Shown: positions 1-14,900 of the stretch, in pieces | Numbering within the stretch: the first letter of the stretch is position 1 | Layout: the number at the start of each line of letters is the position of its first letter | Origin: Tanypteryx hageni | Lineage: Eukaryota > Arthropoda > Insecta > Odonata > Petaluridae | Direction: 5' to 3' | NCBI GenBank assembly: GCA_028673005.1 | Contig: CM054116.1 | Coordinates: forward strand, 78,752,572 to 78,816,571 | Length of the DNA: 64,000 nt | Program-made: the position numbers and the translations under genes | Notes under the pieces: generated by a model | Databases searched by the model: none | Told to the model about the DNA's origin: nothing | What the model saw: the letters and a program-made list of their open reading frames with translations, nothing else

Positions 1-700
1 AATATAGATATTACTACTCATTTAAATCATTTATCACAAAAATGCTGACAATAAAATTACTATAAAATTATGTTTGCTTTAACTTGGAGTTTACCATCAA
101 TATTATCAAACCAATTCATAAGAATAATTTTGCTGCATTTCAGTTGAAAACATTACTTAAGTTATACTTATATTTTCATAAATAAAAGATGAACATGATG
201 AATGAAGAAATAAATATAATTTGAAAATTAATTCGAAGGATAATAAACTTTGATTACTATTTGTTAGTTATTTGCAGGATGATAATTGTTTTGGTTAAAT
301 AATTCTAATTTTAACTGTTACCTTAAATTTCATGAAAATGTCTAATATGGCAAGTTTTTCAAGCTCTTTGCCTAGTGTTCCAGTGTAAGGGAAAGCAACA
401 TAAAGAGAAAAAATGTTCCAACTCGATTTTCAATTTGCCCATAATAAAAACAATATATACTAAAAGATTGGCATTTATCTAATAGAAGCATTAGATTCAT
501 TATCATTTATGATATATTTTAGCTGGTTATGTATTGAGTGCTCACATTTTCTTTAAGATCCAGTATTAGGTTATGACACATACTTTGAAAAATATTGTTA
601 TATGGTGATTAAAAGCAAATATGAATAAATCACCAAAAAATTAAATTAAATTATTTAAAATTTCCAAGTATTCAATTTTACAGATCACATTTATGTTCAC
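1..700. other. ASCC3 intron, no feature seen
   Basis: AT-rich intron 3' of ASCC3 coding exon 25. The peptide expected next in cassette 2 (a VYIAPLKAL-like block) is not encoded on the minus strand here. Confidence 0.6.
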
Positions 701-921
701 CTTAGTGCCAGGATATTCTCTGAAAACCCTGAACATGGCTATTTCAGCAGCTACAGTCTTTCCAGATCCAGTAGGGGCACCAAGAAGGACATTGGCATCA
801 GTATGATACAAGCAATGAAATATCTGAGTCTGCACTGGATTGAAGTGAGAATATTTGTACAAGGAAATCAAAGCATCATCCCCAAGTGCTTTCACAGATA
901 GTGGCTGAAGTGAAAGGAGGT
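701..921 (-). CDS. ASCC3: ASCC3 coding exon 25 (cassette 2 P-loop)
   Basis: Residues 1332-1405. It carries [15 protein letters not shown] and Walker [10 protein letters not shown] of the second helicase cassette. The donor GTGAAC follows PGTK. The next exon is not visible in bases 1-700. Confidence 0.95.
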
Positions 922-3900
922 CTGAAAATATATTTTATTAATATGATTAGAGAATCTATTAAAAACCAAAGGAAAATCTTAATAAAATAATAATAGTAAT
1001 GACAACATTTAAGATATTTGAGAGAAAAATTTTAATGTAATATGTAAACAGTACTAAACTTAAATATTCTGCATTAAGGATATTTTGATCGAAGACAAAA
1101 GATAATGTCAGAGACTGAATAAAATTTGATACATAACTCCTCACCCTATAATATAAAATGTTTCACAAAATAATGAGAATGTGTTTGACGATAGATTCAT
1201 AAATACAGTAGTCCATTGCCAACTGTGGGTTTGAGTGTCCGCAATTGACACATTTTACCTGGTTTTGACAACTGTGATATCCATTCTTGAGTATCCACGG
1301 CTCTATCTAGTTGGCTAATTTTAGTAATATTAAAATTTATGTTTGAGACATAGGAAAGATGAAATTTGCAGCACATGATGAAATCAGGAATATAATTACC
1401 TGTGATATACATCAATTATATATAGACGCTTCTTACAAAGGAGGGTTATATAGGGGGACACTAATGTTTAGGCACTTCCATATGAGCTGGAGACTTGAAA
1501 TTTGGCACAATTATAGGATTTTGCTCACAACCAACCAGAAAAATCCGAAATTGGGAAAATTCATATTTTAAGGGGTTGTTTTGGCCCCATTTTTGCTCCA
1601 TAAGAAAGCACGTAAATCGATGCAGAGGTTCATATATGTGCTTTTTATGCTATGATTATGGACTTCCATATAAGCTAGAGATGTGAAATATTTTATGTGG
1701 GTAGAACTATGTGCATTACCATATAAACTAATCAAAAATCTTAAAAAGTTAAACAATGCGGCCGCTAAAATTCGCAATTGTTTAAACAAATATTTAAGGT
1801 TTATGTATTTCTGATTGTGTTACAAAACTGAAATTTTTTGTCAAGGTAGAATTCATAAAATAACCGAATTGTGATTGTAGAAATTTTGATATATTAATTA
1901 ATTTGGCTGATATAAATTCTTAAATTTTAAACAAATAGACAAATGTTTAGGTACTAGGGGACAAGCTAAGGTGCTGAAACTTTTCAGTTAACTAGAGCTT
2001 GGTGCAAGAGCGCTCTTTAATGTTTGGAATTATCGATAAAGTTGTCTCTCTCCTGTGCTGACAAAGGGATTGTCCCCGAAAGCTTCCGTGTTTTTTGTGT
2101 TCGTTTTATGTGTCACTTCGACACCCCCAACAGCTCGCCAACCTGAAGTCATCTTATTGGTGAGTGCTCACTGGGCTTCCTTATTCCCATAAACATGCAT
2201 AACCTGTGAAGTGTCATGAAAATGTATGGAATGAATCAATCTGTCTGATATGTCCAGAAAAGTTTCTTAGTAGTTTCACAAATTAATTGCTCGAAATATG
2301 GTGCATAGGAGGGTGTAATTTTCTGATTATCAAGATAGCCCATCAATTCTTGTGCAGATATGGGCACTGAATCATCAAATTTTCCAGTTACTGTAATGAA
2401 TTTAACTAAACAAAGTGAAGTTTGAAAACAGCTATCTCTTCAATATTGAACTTTCATGATATTTAGACCAATGGGAAGTACCCTGCCTCATAGGCTTGAG
2501 TAGACTCTCATTACAAGGTATACTTGAGGGTTGTTCACACCTGGCATACTGATAGCTAGGCCACTGCATGGAAGAATAATGGAATGACAAAGAATGGAAT
2601 TCTCTAGAAAGATCAAAATTAACTTTAGCAGGACATTAATGCCTTCCTAGAAAAGCAATAATTATTATGAAGGCAAACTCCCAATTATGTAAATTAGGAA
2701 ACTAAGCTGTTCCAGAAAGAATTTAAGGATATAATTTAAATCCCAAGGGATTGTAGAAAAAACAGAAGTTGAAAAATATCAAACCTTGGATAGCAAATTA
2801 ATTTCACTTTATGGATAAAACAAGTTAGGAAAATATACAGTAAATCATAAATAAGTGCATTCTGTGCGATGGAGCATTTGAATCTAAACCATATGGTTTG
2901 AATGAATACATACCATAAACCAATGAAACGCCACAACCTGATTGTTTCTCTGTCTACTAAAAATGTCTTCCCTCTCTTAAGTTGGTGCTTTAATAAACGT
3001 ATTTATGTAATTTTAGTATAATGACTAAAAAAATGCTAAACAATGTATCAGAAATGATGCCAAGGAAATATTAAATTTTTGATACATTGATTTACTTTCT
3101 AATCAGTTGTAATTAATGAAACAGTAAAAACTTATTTAAAATATACCTCACTTGAGTTAAGTAGCTGCAATGTGATCTTTATGTTTACATTCATTCTTTT
3201 GTCATAAAATATCAATTTCTTTTCACGTATACATAAGGAAAATAAATGCCTTTAAATTAATTTCTTCATCATAGATAATCCATTTTATTTCACTTACTGA
3301 ATCGTGTGTTTACACGAAAGGAAATTAAACGTATTTAGAGAAATTTGGAAACAGGAGAAAACAAGATGATCCGAACAGAACTTACGATACCTACTTTCCA
3401 TTTAATCATTTATTTAATACTTATATGGACTTTAATAGCTTTAAAGTCATCGTGGACATGTAGCTCTTTGTGTTCCCAAATTTCATAATTTAGCATTATA
3501 AAAATACTACAAATACATTCGAATGGAATATTCAATTGATCACGTGTATTTGTGTGGCAAAATAATGCACTTATGTATTAGAATATACCAAATCCGAGTC
3601 CAACAATAATCATTGCAATGGCAACACTCTTGTAGTGAGTGATAAAAACTGCAAAATCGCCAGTATTTATGCAAAATTCTAGAAATACAATCGATAAGCA
3701 AAATTCTACGATAAAAATTAGAATCTTCATTCCTTTCCTCAGAGAATAGTACAAAACTAGCTCGGATATATTCTAAATATTTTAATCTGCAAGAGAAAAT
3801 TGCCCTGCACGATGAATTTCAGATTTCCCATGTAAATCAAATGGGAAGGATAGTTCCTGGAATCGAACCTGGGACTTCAATCTTTGCAACAAAAACTATC

Positions 3901-6900
3901 CTTAGGAGCTCGACCCATGTAGCAAGAGATTTCCACCAAGTTTTATGAAAATCGGTCTATTGGTTCAAAAGTTAATAGGGGGGACGGACAGGCAGATGGA
4001 CAGACAGACACAACGACAAAACTATAAGCCTATTTCCATTCTGGAAAGTATGCTAAAAGTCTGCTATGACGGAGAATGAAACCTGGGTCTTTAACTTACC
4101 AGGCAGATATTCAACCACAGAACTACCATTCTGAAATGGGAGAATTGCTCTATTATAGTAGTTAAATGGTAGAATATCTGTCCAGCAAGTGGAAGATCTG
4201 GGTTTGATTCCTGGTTATAGCAGATTTTTTTCTCCTGTTTCCAAATTTCCCAACATTCCAGCTTATGCCTGTAGCATAAGGATCATATGAACCATTAATT
4301 TCATCAAAATACGAGGGTCGATCAGAAAAAAAGTTTACAAGCCCTATTATTCAAGATGCTGAAATTGTTAAAAACTTGCAAGTTGCTGATATAGTCGGCA
4401 GAGGGATCTAGTGTTCATGCTCCTGTCATTCCAGTAATATGCGCAGTAGGAGCTGCGCAATGGCAGTTCAACATGGGGACCCGCTTGGAAAACTGGTCTT
4501 GCTTGGAAGTGCGCAGAGTTATATGCTTTTTGTGGGCATGGAAAGTGTCGGCAGCCGATATCCATTGACAGCTAGTTGAAGTGTATGGCAACGAAGTGAT
4601 GTCAAGGCAACAAGCTGCCAAATGGTGCCGTGCTTTTGAATCTGGCAGAGAAAATGTGATGAATGACAATCCTCATTGAAGTGGGCGACCACGTTCTTCA
4701 ATGACAGAAGTCAACACTGCAGGTGTCGAGGAACTCATTCAAGATGATAGATGTGTAACTTTGCGCTATATAGTAAATGACCTTGGGTTATCCTACGGCA
4801 TCGTACAGCAAATTGTGGTGGATGTGTTAGAGTACCGTAAGGTGTGTGCATGATGGGTGCCTCATGCATTAACAGACAACAACAAAGCGGTAAGAATGAT
4901 GGCCAGTTTGAGTGTCCTACAGCATTATGCAGTACAGGGACACAACTTTCTGCATTGAGTGGTTACCGGGGATGAGACATGGCTCATCATTTCACTCCAA
5001 CCAGTAAGTGATCAAGCATGGAGGAGAAGAAGAAGAAGTTTAAAGCGACACCCTCTGCTGGGAAAGTTCTGGCTACCATCTTCTGGGACATGTCAGGTGT
5101 GTTGATGATGGAATTTCTGGAACATGGATGCACAATTAATGCTGAGGGGTACTGCTCCACGCTGGAAAACTTGCGACAGGTCATCAGGAGAAAACGTCGC
5201 GGTCTTCTTAGCGACGGTGTGATCCTCCTTCATGACAATGCCAGACTGCACACGGCGCAGGTAACCCAGAACTTGCTGCAAAATTTCGGATGGGAAATTT
5301 TGGAGCAACCATCATACAGTCCGGATCTGGCCCCCAGCAATTTTCATCTGTTCCCAGTCTTGAAAGAGCACTTCTCGGGACATCATTTCACCTGCGATGA
5401 ATACGTCAAATGTGCTGCCAAACAGTGGCTGATACAAGAGGGACATTCCTTCTATGCATCTGGGATGGACAAATTTATCACATGCTGTGACAAGTGCCTC
5501 AATCGCCAAGGAGACTATGTTGAAAAATAGTGTATGTGTGACACTTTCATTCTGTTTTTTGACTCTCCTCTAATAAAATCTTGCCTTTGATTTATTAGTA
5601 CTATAAACTTTTTTCTGATCGACCCTTGTATTTACATTAACACAGTAGATTTTGTTTACTTCAGTTGTTATGAGGATTGTTTTTGTTCACAGCAATTAAA
5701 TAGCCATGCAAGAAATTTTATAATTTCAAAGTGAATTGCAACTTTCTTGTTTGATTTTCAAAAAACGACTACTCCTTCGATAAAAATGTATTAGGCAAGG
5801 AATATTCTATTTGGCTAACTATAAATTTTATTAAAAGATTTTTTTGATATTACCAATATTTACGATATATAATGGAAAGCTTGTTTTATCATTTTCTTAT
5901 TGCCTTTGCCTAGGTGTAGGAATCAAAGTGCAGCCATCCTGATAAGTGACAAAATGCAGACGAATAAAATGCAATTTTTTGTAAAGACAAGAGGGGTTTA
6001 CAATACAAAATTATGGTTAAATGCCTTTTAAGAGGCAGTGGTTGCATGCAATCTTCTATGCAAACTACAAATTGCATTTGAAGTATAAATATTCCTAACT
6101 AAAGTTTAATTATTTAGCCAAGGGACTGACAACTTTTCAACAAAACAGACTGCAATTGTATCTTCATATATTTGGGAGAGAGAACTTAACCATGAATTAT
6201 CAAATAGAGTTCATAAGAAGTATGCTGGACTTTTTTTGACATGTTCAATGTCCCTATGTAGACAGAATTGCAAAAAGTTGCATAATACACAGTATAACAC
6301 TATGCACACACAAGCAGCTGGATCACAAAGAAAAGCCACAGAAGCAAGAGGTTAGCAACAGAACAAGTTCGGCATTGAGTTCAAGTGAATTTGTTTTCCA
6401 GTAATTTTTTCATGGAACATTTTAAAAAATTTCGTTTTCTGACTTTATACTGTATCATATAAGTCGTGAGCCTAAGATTTTATTATTTCAATTAATAAGG
6501 TATTATGTACATAGGTATGTACCGCTATTTCAATTTCATGGGTTCCACAAAAAGCTATAAGGGATCAAATGCAATGAGTGGACCATAGGATGCTGACCCA
6601 TGAATTAACCCAATAATTACTTCAGAAAAATTTTTACACACCTTGTCCTTAATACAATATTTCATGAAAATCCATTCTGTAGAAGCAAGAATGAACAAGC
6701 ATACGAACTGATCAAAAGTAATAGGCACTCACACTAGACGCAAAAACACCTAAAAATATTATCAAGAGCAGAACTTAGTAATTTAAAAAACTAATTTTCA
6801 TTGCTATATTTATGCATGAATAAAAATACAATATCTGGAGTGGATTTGCTTGAAGAACCTCAAATACCTAACACTTCTTCCGACAATCACATTAATAATC

Positions 6901-9900
6901 AGAGGAGTAAAAACAATGAAATAATTTTATTTTGAAAAGATCGATCAAATTACCCTATTTGTACTGTCCAACATTAAAATATTTCAATCAATATCATAAT
7001 TTATTTTATAGCGATTTAAATTTTACAATGAAATTTTCCACAAAGATTCAGATTTATTTTGAGGCTTCAAATAGGTTATGGTATTGTTTAGTGAAACATG
7101 TTAAATAGTATTGTTGAATTCAAGTTTCAAGAAAAGAGCATGACATTTAAGCTTAAGAAATTTAGGAGAGAATGTTTATGGTCCAATTGACAGAGTTACC
7201 TTTGATAGAATGATGTGAGATTCTGTTACACAAATCAGAATACAGCAGAATATTCTTAAAACTATTGTCACATTTTTAGAGAGATAGAATTTGATATTTA
7301 AATTTACCTGTATGAGGCGGATGTGTCTCTGGAAGAATTAGGTGCTGGAAAGTCAGAGGCACATAAACTTCACAGCCAAGCCAGTGATCACTAGTGGCAC
7401 GAATATAATATTGAGGGGGTAGAGGTTCAACAAGGGGAATGGTCATTACAAGCTCCTGTGCTTCATTTTTTATAACCTGAAAAAATATATAAAATATAAA
7501 AGAATAGTTCTCTTATTCATAAATGAAATGAATGACACATTAGCCCTTTTATTAAATGTTAGAATTAAGTTAGCAACTGCTTTTTAATGAACAAATGAAT
7601 CACTATTATCCTACAAGGAGTTGCTCTATAAAATATACAATGGAAAACTAGGAACTCAATCATAACAAATAGAGAAATGCATTAAGTAAAACCCTACTAT
7701 AACATCATTTACATTTAGTGAAAAATTTCCACTCCAACAAACTTTCCACATAATTAGAGTGAAATCCTAATTTAATGTTACCATGTTTAAAAAGTGAGTT
7801 TTGTTTGTTTGTATGTCTGTCAAATCAACCCCTTGGACTATTATAACCATAACCTCTTCCATACCAAACACACAGAAGGGAGGAGGGAAACCAAGTGCCG
7901 GCATTAGCCTACCCAAGGGTGTCCCTTCTGAAGGATGGAGCACTAACTTGCATGGTTTCCTCAAACCAAATAAATAGAGGAAGGGAAGATCCCAAGTTGA
8001 AAATCTGACTTCCACCAGATTTGAACCAGGAACCACTGGGTAGAAGATAAATGCTCTAGCCATTCCAATACTATAACTACAAATGAATTTTGTGGTCCCA
8101 CCAAAACATTTATTATCTCTTTATTTACTATAATTGAAATCTCTTTCCTTAATGCAAGGTCTGTCATTCCCCTTAAGACCTATCGGTCATGGGAATTCTT
8201 GTGTTTTGTGTGCCAGCCAGCCAGCTCATTTTTTGAGCAGAGGTAACATTAACACCATCTACTAGATTTTCTATGAACTTCTAACTATCCAATGCTATTT
8301 GTACACTTGGCTAATGCGTCGGGTATTCTTTTAGTTCCATTTTTTCAGTTTTCATAGCAGATTTAGTTATTCGTGTCTTTCAAATACCCTTGTTTTCATT
8401 TTCAGTTTCCATTACGCATACAGTGAAAGGCATTGCTATCTTTGTGAAGTCATTACTTTAAATGAAATATGTGTTTGTCAGATTGTTCCAGTGTGAATGG
8501 CAGATATTTGTCTAGTTCAGATGAAAATTCAAAAGAATCAGATGCATATCCAACTAGAAACTGTAGTGCATGTTGCGTTCACAAAAAAACGAAACAATAT
8601 TTTTGTAAATTCTGTGGAGATCTTCCGCATAAAGGCAGCCGTTTAAAAAATATCACACTCTAAAAAAATACTAAATGTATTCAGGAGTCTACACAGCAAT
8701 TTTCAGGAAAATAAAAGAATGGTAAGTCAAATTATGCTTATTTTTCCAATATTATGCCCGAAATTTTTGGCATTACAAGAAATGCCTCGGAAACAAGCAT
8801 AGTATGGGGAATTACATCCGGTATACAAGGTGTTAATGCGCAGTCCCCCTTTATTTGCAATTAGCTCATTTTTTCAGTTTAATATCTCTCGATATTGCAT
8901 TCTCCCCACAGTTGGTGAATTAAATTGCTAATGCTTGCATGAATTCTGATTTCAATAATACTTCCATGAAAAGTAATATGATGAACATTAATGTAATCGA
9001 TTTTTGGTGAAGGTTTTTGGCATGTTCTTGAAAATCTCCCTCAGCGACAACATAAAAAATTGCTATCACATTGAAAGCTACCTACCATATATATTTGGAA
9101 TTGTGATGATCATATTGACACTTATTATGATTAAGTTTTTAATCCTCTATTACTTGGTGTTCATACTAACTGATGAGGAAAGTTTGTTCTAATAACTGGG
9201 TGAAGGTCAAGACAGCGACAGTATCACTGTCGATGGTGAGAACTGGTACTATTATGGCATAACAACCTCCTCGGCCTCCTGGGTTGGGTTGGTTTGATTA
9301 GTTGGTTCGTTTCCTTTCCATGTTCATTGTGTTCTCTCCCTCGGTTGATGCCTTCCCTAAAATATCACGAACTGCCAGTCGGAGAAGCTAGCATGAGGTT
9401 TCTGCAGGAACGCGGGATGATTGCAAGTGAATGCTACTGCGGCAGAGTATGTACGTACAAGTTTATAGCTCAATGTCCACTTGCTTTATAGCCTTTTATG
9501 GCGCCACTGCCCATGCCCCATACTAGAACCATTTCCATAGTAGTACCATTTTTTGCCATCGACAGCACTACTGTTGCTCTCTTGACCTTCACCCGGTTAT
9601 TAGGACAGTACCGGATATTTTAAACAGTTAGATATACTTCATTAACATAACATGAGTTACATGTAACAAAACCTCTTCAATATTGATTAGATAGTATTTG
9701 TTTTAATTTTTAATTAACAGTACCAGACCTTATCCACCAACCCAAAATCCGGCTATCATTGGAGCTCATTCTGTGGGTATCAATTTGAATTTAGTGCAAT
9801 GAATATTTCTCTGACATGCTACTTTGTTTTCATAACATTACTGTTTCCTCATTTTTTTAACATACTGTGTTTTCCAAATACAAGTGTCCACCATGTTATG

Positions 9901-11019
9901 TAGTACCATATCTGCCTGAATATAAGACGATGTTTTTTGTCAAAATCTATCATGAAAAAATCATCCCATGGCTTAAATGCGAGTTTGATTGTTGTAACTG
10001 AATGTGGAACATTATTCAAGAATGCTAAATTATTAATTGGAGTAATATTTCAAATGTCAACAACTAAACCATTTCCCACTCTTTTCTTTGATCTCCAATA
10101 ATGTATTCTAGGCTGTGCATGCATGCCCGGCACACTTCAGCATAAAATCTATGAAATTTACTTTTTTTCAAAAAATGGAGGAAATTTTTGGAGGGTCGGC
10201 TTATATTTGAACAGATACGGTAAATCTAACATTTCCTTACAAGAAAAGGTATTTGAGTGTCAGCTCCCGATTTTTTAAAATGTTGGTGATCACGATCATG
10301 CTCTATTACAAACCATAACATTACTCTGAGTTCTGTGAGATGGATTCATATTTTACAAATAACTATTTCCAAGCACAGCCTTACTGGAATCGGAAAAATG
10401 TGAGATGTGAGAACTAACAAGTTACATGAAATAGATATACTGAGTAATTAATGAGAGAATAAATTCACTTGCTATTTTAGAAAATTGGCTGTTACTTGGA
10501 TGGACAAACAATATCTTTTAAATTAATACATTACATACCTGCTTTTTGGTTATAACAAAATACTCATGGTGATACATGAAATTAGAATCTGGATCTTCTA
10601 TCCAAATCCAGAATGACTGAGAGGTTTTTCCATGAACTCTATCATTCCACCTGAAGAAATAAATTACAATATTTATCATTATAAATAGCTGCTTCTTACA
10701 TATATAGGATACATATATGATGTAGGATATATATACAGGCATGCCTTGCTTAGCGCATGAGAGGCATTCCGAGACATCTGTGCACTATCAGAATATGCGC
10801 TTATATATATATCCTCCACCCAGTGTCACTGCCATCAGTTGTCTCTCTCGGTAGCTGAAGAAGGAATAACTCCAAAAGCTTCTACGTTTGTTATGTTTCT
10901 GTGTTGTTTTAGTGTTCTTTTACGTGTGTCGCTTCGACATCCCCAGGACCTCGCCAACCTGAAGTTGTCCGATTGGTGAGTGTTCACTGGGCTTCCTCAT
11001 CCCAACATCTTTTTGCCAT

Positions 11020-11079
<60 letters not shown>

Positions 11080-11841
11080 TTATATATCAACGACTCTTAC
11101 AGAGGAGGATATAACATATAGGAGGATACTAATGTTTAGGCACTTCCAGATATGCTGGAGATTCGAAATTTTTTTCATAGATAGGATTTTGTGCAAAACC
11201 GACTAGAAAAAACGAAAATCTTGAAAAAGTGCAACAATGCGGCCGCTAAAAATTCGCAATTGTTTAAACAAATTTTCGAGGATTATGTATTTCCGCATGT
11301 GCTACGGAGTTGAAATTTTTTTTATAAGTAGAATTCTTAAAAAAACGAAATAGGGATTATACAAATTTTGATATTTTGATTTGTTTGGCAGTTAAAAATT
11401 CTTAAAGTTTAAACAAATAGATAACTGTTTAGGTACTACGGGATGAGTTAGGAAGCTGAAATTTTCAAATCATTTACAGAGTAGTGAATTTGCACAAATA
11501 AACATTTGAATTTTACCATATATGAAATGCTGCGGCCGTTAAAAATTATTTAAATTTAAACAATTATAAAAATATTATTTTACTTCTATTAGTGCTTCAA
11601 CTTTAAAATTTGGCTAAAATGTGTAGCATCAGTACCCCATAATGAAGAAAGTGTAAAATTTATAAAATTGCAACATTTGCGGATTGTTTTAAAATATTAT
11701 TTTTACATGTGGGAAAAACGAAAATCGCTGCTGAGGAGAAATATTTAGAAATTAAAATATATGTGTAATGATGAAATATAAATAATGAATGTTTTTTTAT
11801 GTTGAGATGAAATGCTTGCAGTATGCAAGCGCCAACTACTA

Positions 11842-11908
<67 letters not shown>

Positions 11909-14900
11909 GTAAAACCTAAGGTACTTCTATAAGTGCTACAGGGCTGAAATTTGGCATGAAGATAGTTCATTGGATACAACCTCAGGAAAAAATCTGAAAT
12001 TACAGAAAAAGTTATATTTAAGGGGTATTTTTGACCCCAATGTTCAATTTTAAACACCTATAAGAAAAGCATTGAAAACAGTGCAGTGCCATATAAAATT
12101 GCTTCTTAAAATTATTTTTAACTAAGATACAAAGTTGGGACATGCACTATACTGTAAATGAAAGAATTAAGTTTATTTTTCTTAAAGACTAAATTCAAAT
12201 CCATGCTGAATTTGCATAAAAATTTGATTTTAATCATAAAATTATGAAGTTTTTCGGTTTTCAACAATGAAAAATATTAACTACTATAGATATGACTACA
12301 ATGCCTTTCAATGGGAATTGATTTTCCATGCTTCAAGATCATGTTTAGACTACATTATAATCAATTTGATTTCAGCCAATGATGAATACTTATGATGAAA
12401 TGATAATTTTAAATGAATTTTTTTTATCTGGATACGTACTAAAAGGCAAAGATGATGACACCATAATCCTAACAAAAAAAATATCCTAATTTTTACATAA
12501 ATTTTAGCATGATATAAAGGTTAATGTCTTAATGATGATTATAGATATTGCTGAAACAGGACGATCTGAGCAATGAAACCTGAAATTCAAAAAGTTGGAC
12601 TCAAGCCAATTGCCAGAGAATTTGGAAATTATGGAGACATAGCTGCCTTAATTTCACGGAAAAATTATAAATATTCTGCTAGAACTCATGGAATTTATTA
12701 TCTAATACATATTGGCTCAACATGGCTGAAGTGTCATTGCCCTGGTGATCACATTGGTTTATGATGATTTTTTAGCACTTGCAGTATGCAAGCACCGACA
12801 ACTCCTATATAAAATAGACATACTTGACCCAAGCCTTGTAAAAAGAGGAAGACTATTCATACCTAAAGTTAGCCTTGACAGAGAGACGGATTCTAAGGAC
12901 AGTTCGTGTTATTGGTTGCATAGTTTCTTCTATTTCCAGAAGAGGAAACTCTTCAGCACATTTTTTTACGTGTTCACCCATTCGTGGATGGCGCAGCATT
13001 CTTCCTGAAAATATTTTAGCACAGATAAGAAGCGCTAATGACTCAAGTCAAAATGTATATGTATAAATGTATATTCAAAATTGTAATAAATATAGCATCA
13101 AAGTGTGAAACCATATTTACCCTAAAGGAAAAAAAGGTTTTTCTCTTCTAACAAATAAGAGACCCAAATATGATGAATAAAATATAATCATTCCCTTGGT
13201 TTTTACAAGAACTATACTGAAAGCAAGGATTTATACCTTCAGCATGATTGCTAACCATTGTTTTATTTATGAATGCAAAAAAGGAGAATGACTGTATTAA
13301 GGGAGTTAGGCATATTGCAATGAGTGGCTGTAAATAGGAGATAGTCTTTAATTGGAGGTCTCCCTGTTTGATTAATATAATAATATGAGTAAATACCACA
13401 AGGAAGAAGTAATTAATTAAGGAGAATGAAATAACACCACAAATTAGCCTTACCAGAGTAAATATTTAGACTACAAGCTAGCATCATAATAAATATTCTG
13501 TACAAATATTTATTTGGTAATTTATAGAAGTAGGTAGCAAGTAATTTGAATCATCATAGCACCAAAGCTAAGAATTTAATTTTATAAGAAGAAATAAAGA
13601 TGAAATGAGCAATATTGGCCACAGTTAATATATTTTGATTATATTTATTCAAAAGAAACTCCACACAATTCCAATTCATTACCTATTTCACGGTGATCCA
13701 TATCACGAATTCTATCAATAGTTAGATTCTTATCCTCTATTTTCTGAAGGATTTCAAAAGGAAGAGAAGTAAACTGCCTCAAAGGACTTTGAAAGTCCCA
13801 AAGCTGCTGTTCAAACATTTTTCCCATTGTCAGGAAACGCCCTGCCATGATCGGATTGTTTTTCCGTAGCACTATTTCAAATAATGCTCTCACTATTCTC
13901 CCAGCATTCTGTTGATGAAGAGAGCATAATAATAGACCAATAATAGCTAAGTGAAATGTTTCAAAAACAGACCTTCAGATACACATATCATTCATAAAAC
14001 GTTACTGGTTAATTTTCTGTATGATGAAAAAAGTAAATGAAAAATCTAGGATTATTATTATTTATACAACTAACTATGAATTTCTATATGATAATGCATC
14101 AATCTTAAAATAATGGAGAGTTTCTCTGTTTTTATATGAAGAAGTAATGCTTCTCAATAAATTTGAAGTTGATATAAAAATATATCAACACTTTGCCAGG
14201 ATAAGTAGAGGAAGGGCTAAATTTTCCTCACTCTGTTATTATAAATAAATAGTGAGATCACTGAACCAATCTTAAAATTTATATTATTTTCATCAGTATG
14301 GTTAATGCTGCAAAAAACTGATACAGAGTTTATTTTAAAATAATCTGCAATATTAAACTGTTTAAAAATACACCAGAATTTAGTATCGGAGCAATCCAAT
14401 AACAAATTAAAACCAATTTACTTAGCAGTAAGTTGTATATAAGTATTAATTTTAAATGATTACTGGCCCACCTGTGAAATGTATGATGTGTCTGACATAA
14501 GTGAGAATGACTGCACTCTGCCTCGAGACAAATAAGTCTGAAGAAGAATGTTGACTTTTCCATGAATATTCTCACTTCCCCCAGCAACTGGAACTGTACA
14601 ATTTTCTGCAGTAAGATCATCCAACTCTGTCAATTCATCATCCCTGACCTAAAAACAATGCAAAAAGTTTGAACTTAAAAGGAAAATTGGCAAAAGAACT
14701 ATTGAGGTCCACCAATTTAACAATAAGGCTAATTAAGGTTACTGTTTAGCTAATAAATAAATGATTATCCTAAAATATGCTCAAATTTTAATAAAATAGA
14801 TATAAAAATAATTATTTCAAGAGTTATGTATTTAATTATATTTCTATTTTATTCCAAAAGACTACAATTAATCTTAAATATAACTTAATTACTATCGAGT

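Noticed and set aside
1..700. Search for ASCC3 exon 26
   Set aside because: No cassette 2 motif Ia peptide with splice borders was found; the exon must lie off the window.
3859..4210. tRNA genes
   Set aside because: B boxes are good, but T-arm and acceptor pairing fail and the anticodon arms are not convincing; treated as SINE heads.
9163..9180. Further hammerhead-like motif (CTGATGAGGAAAG)
   Set aside because: No hairpin between the core halves.
9004..9192. Small hydrophobic protein (62 codons)
   Set aside because: AT-rich random frame that runs into the start of a MITE.
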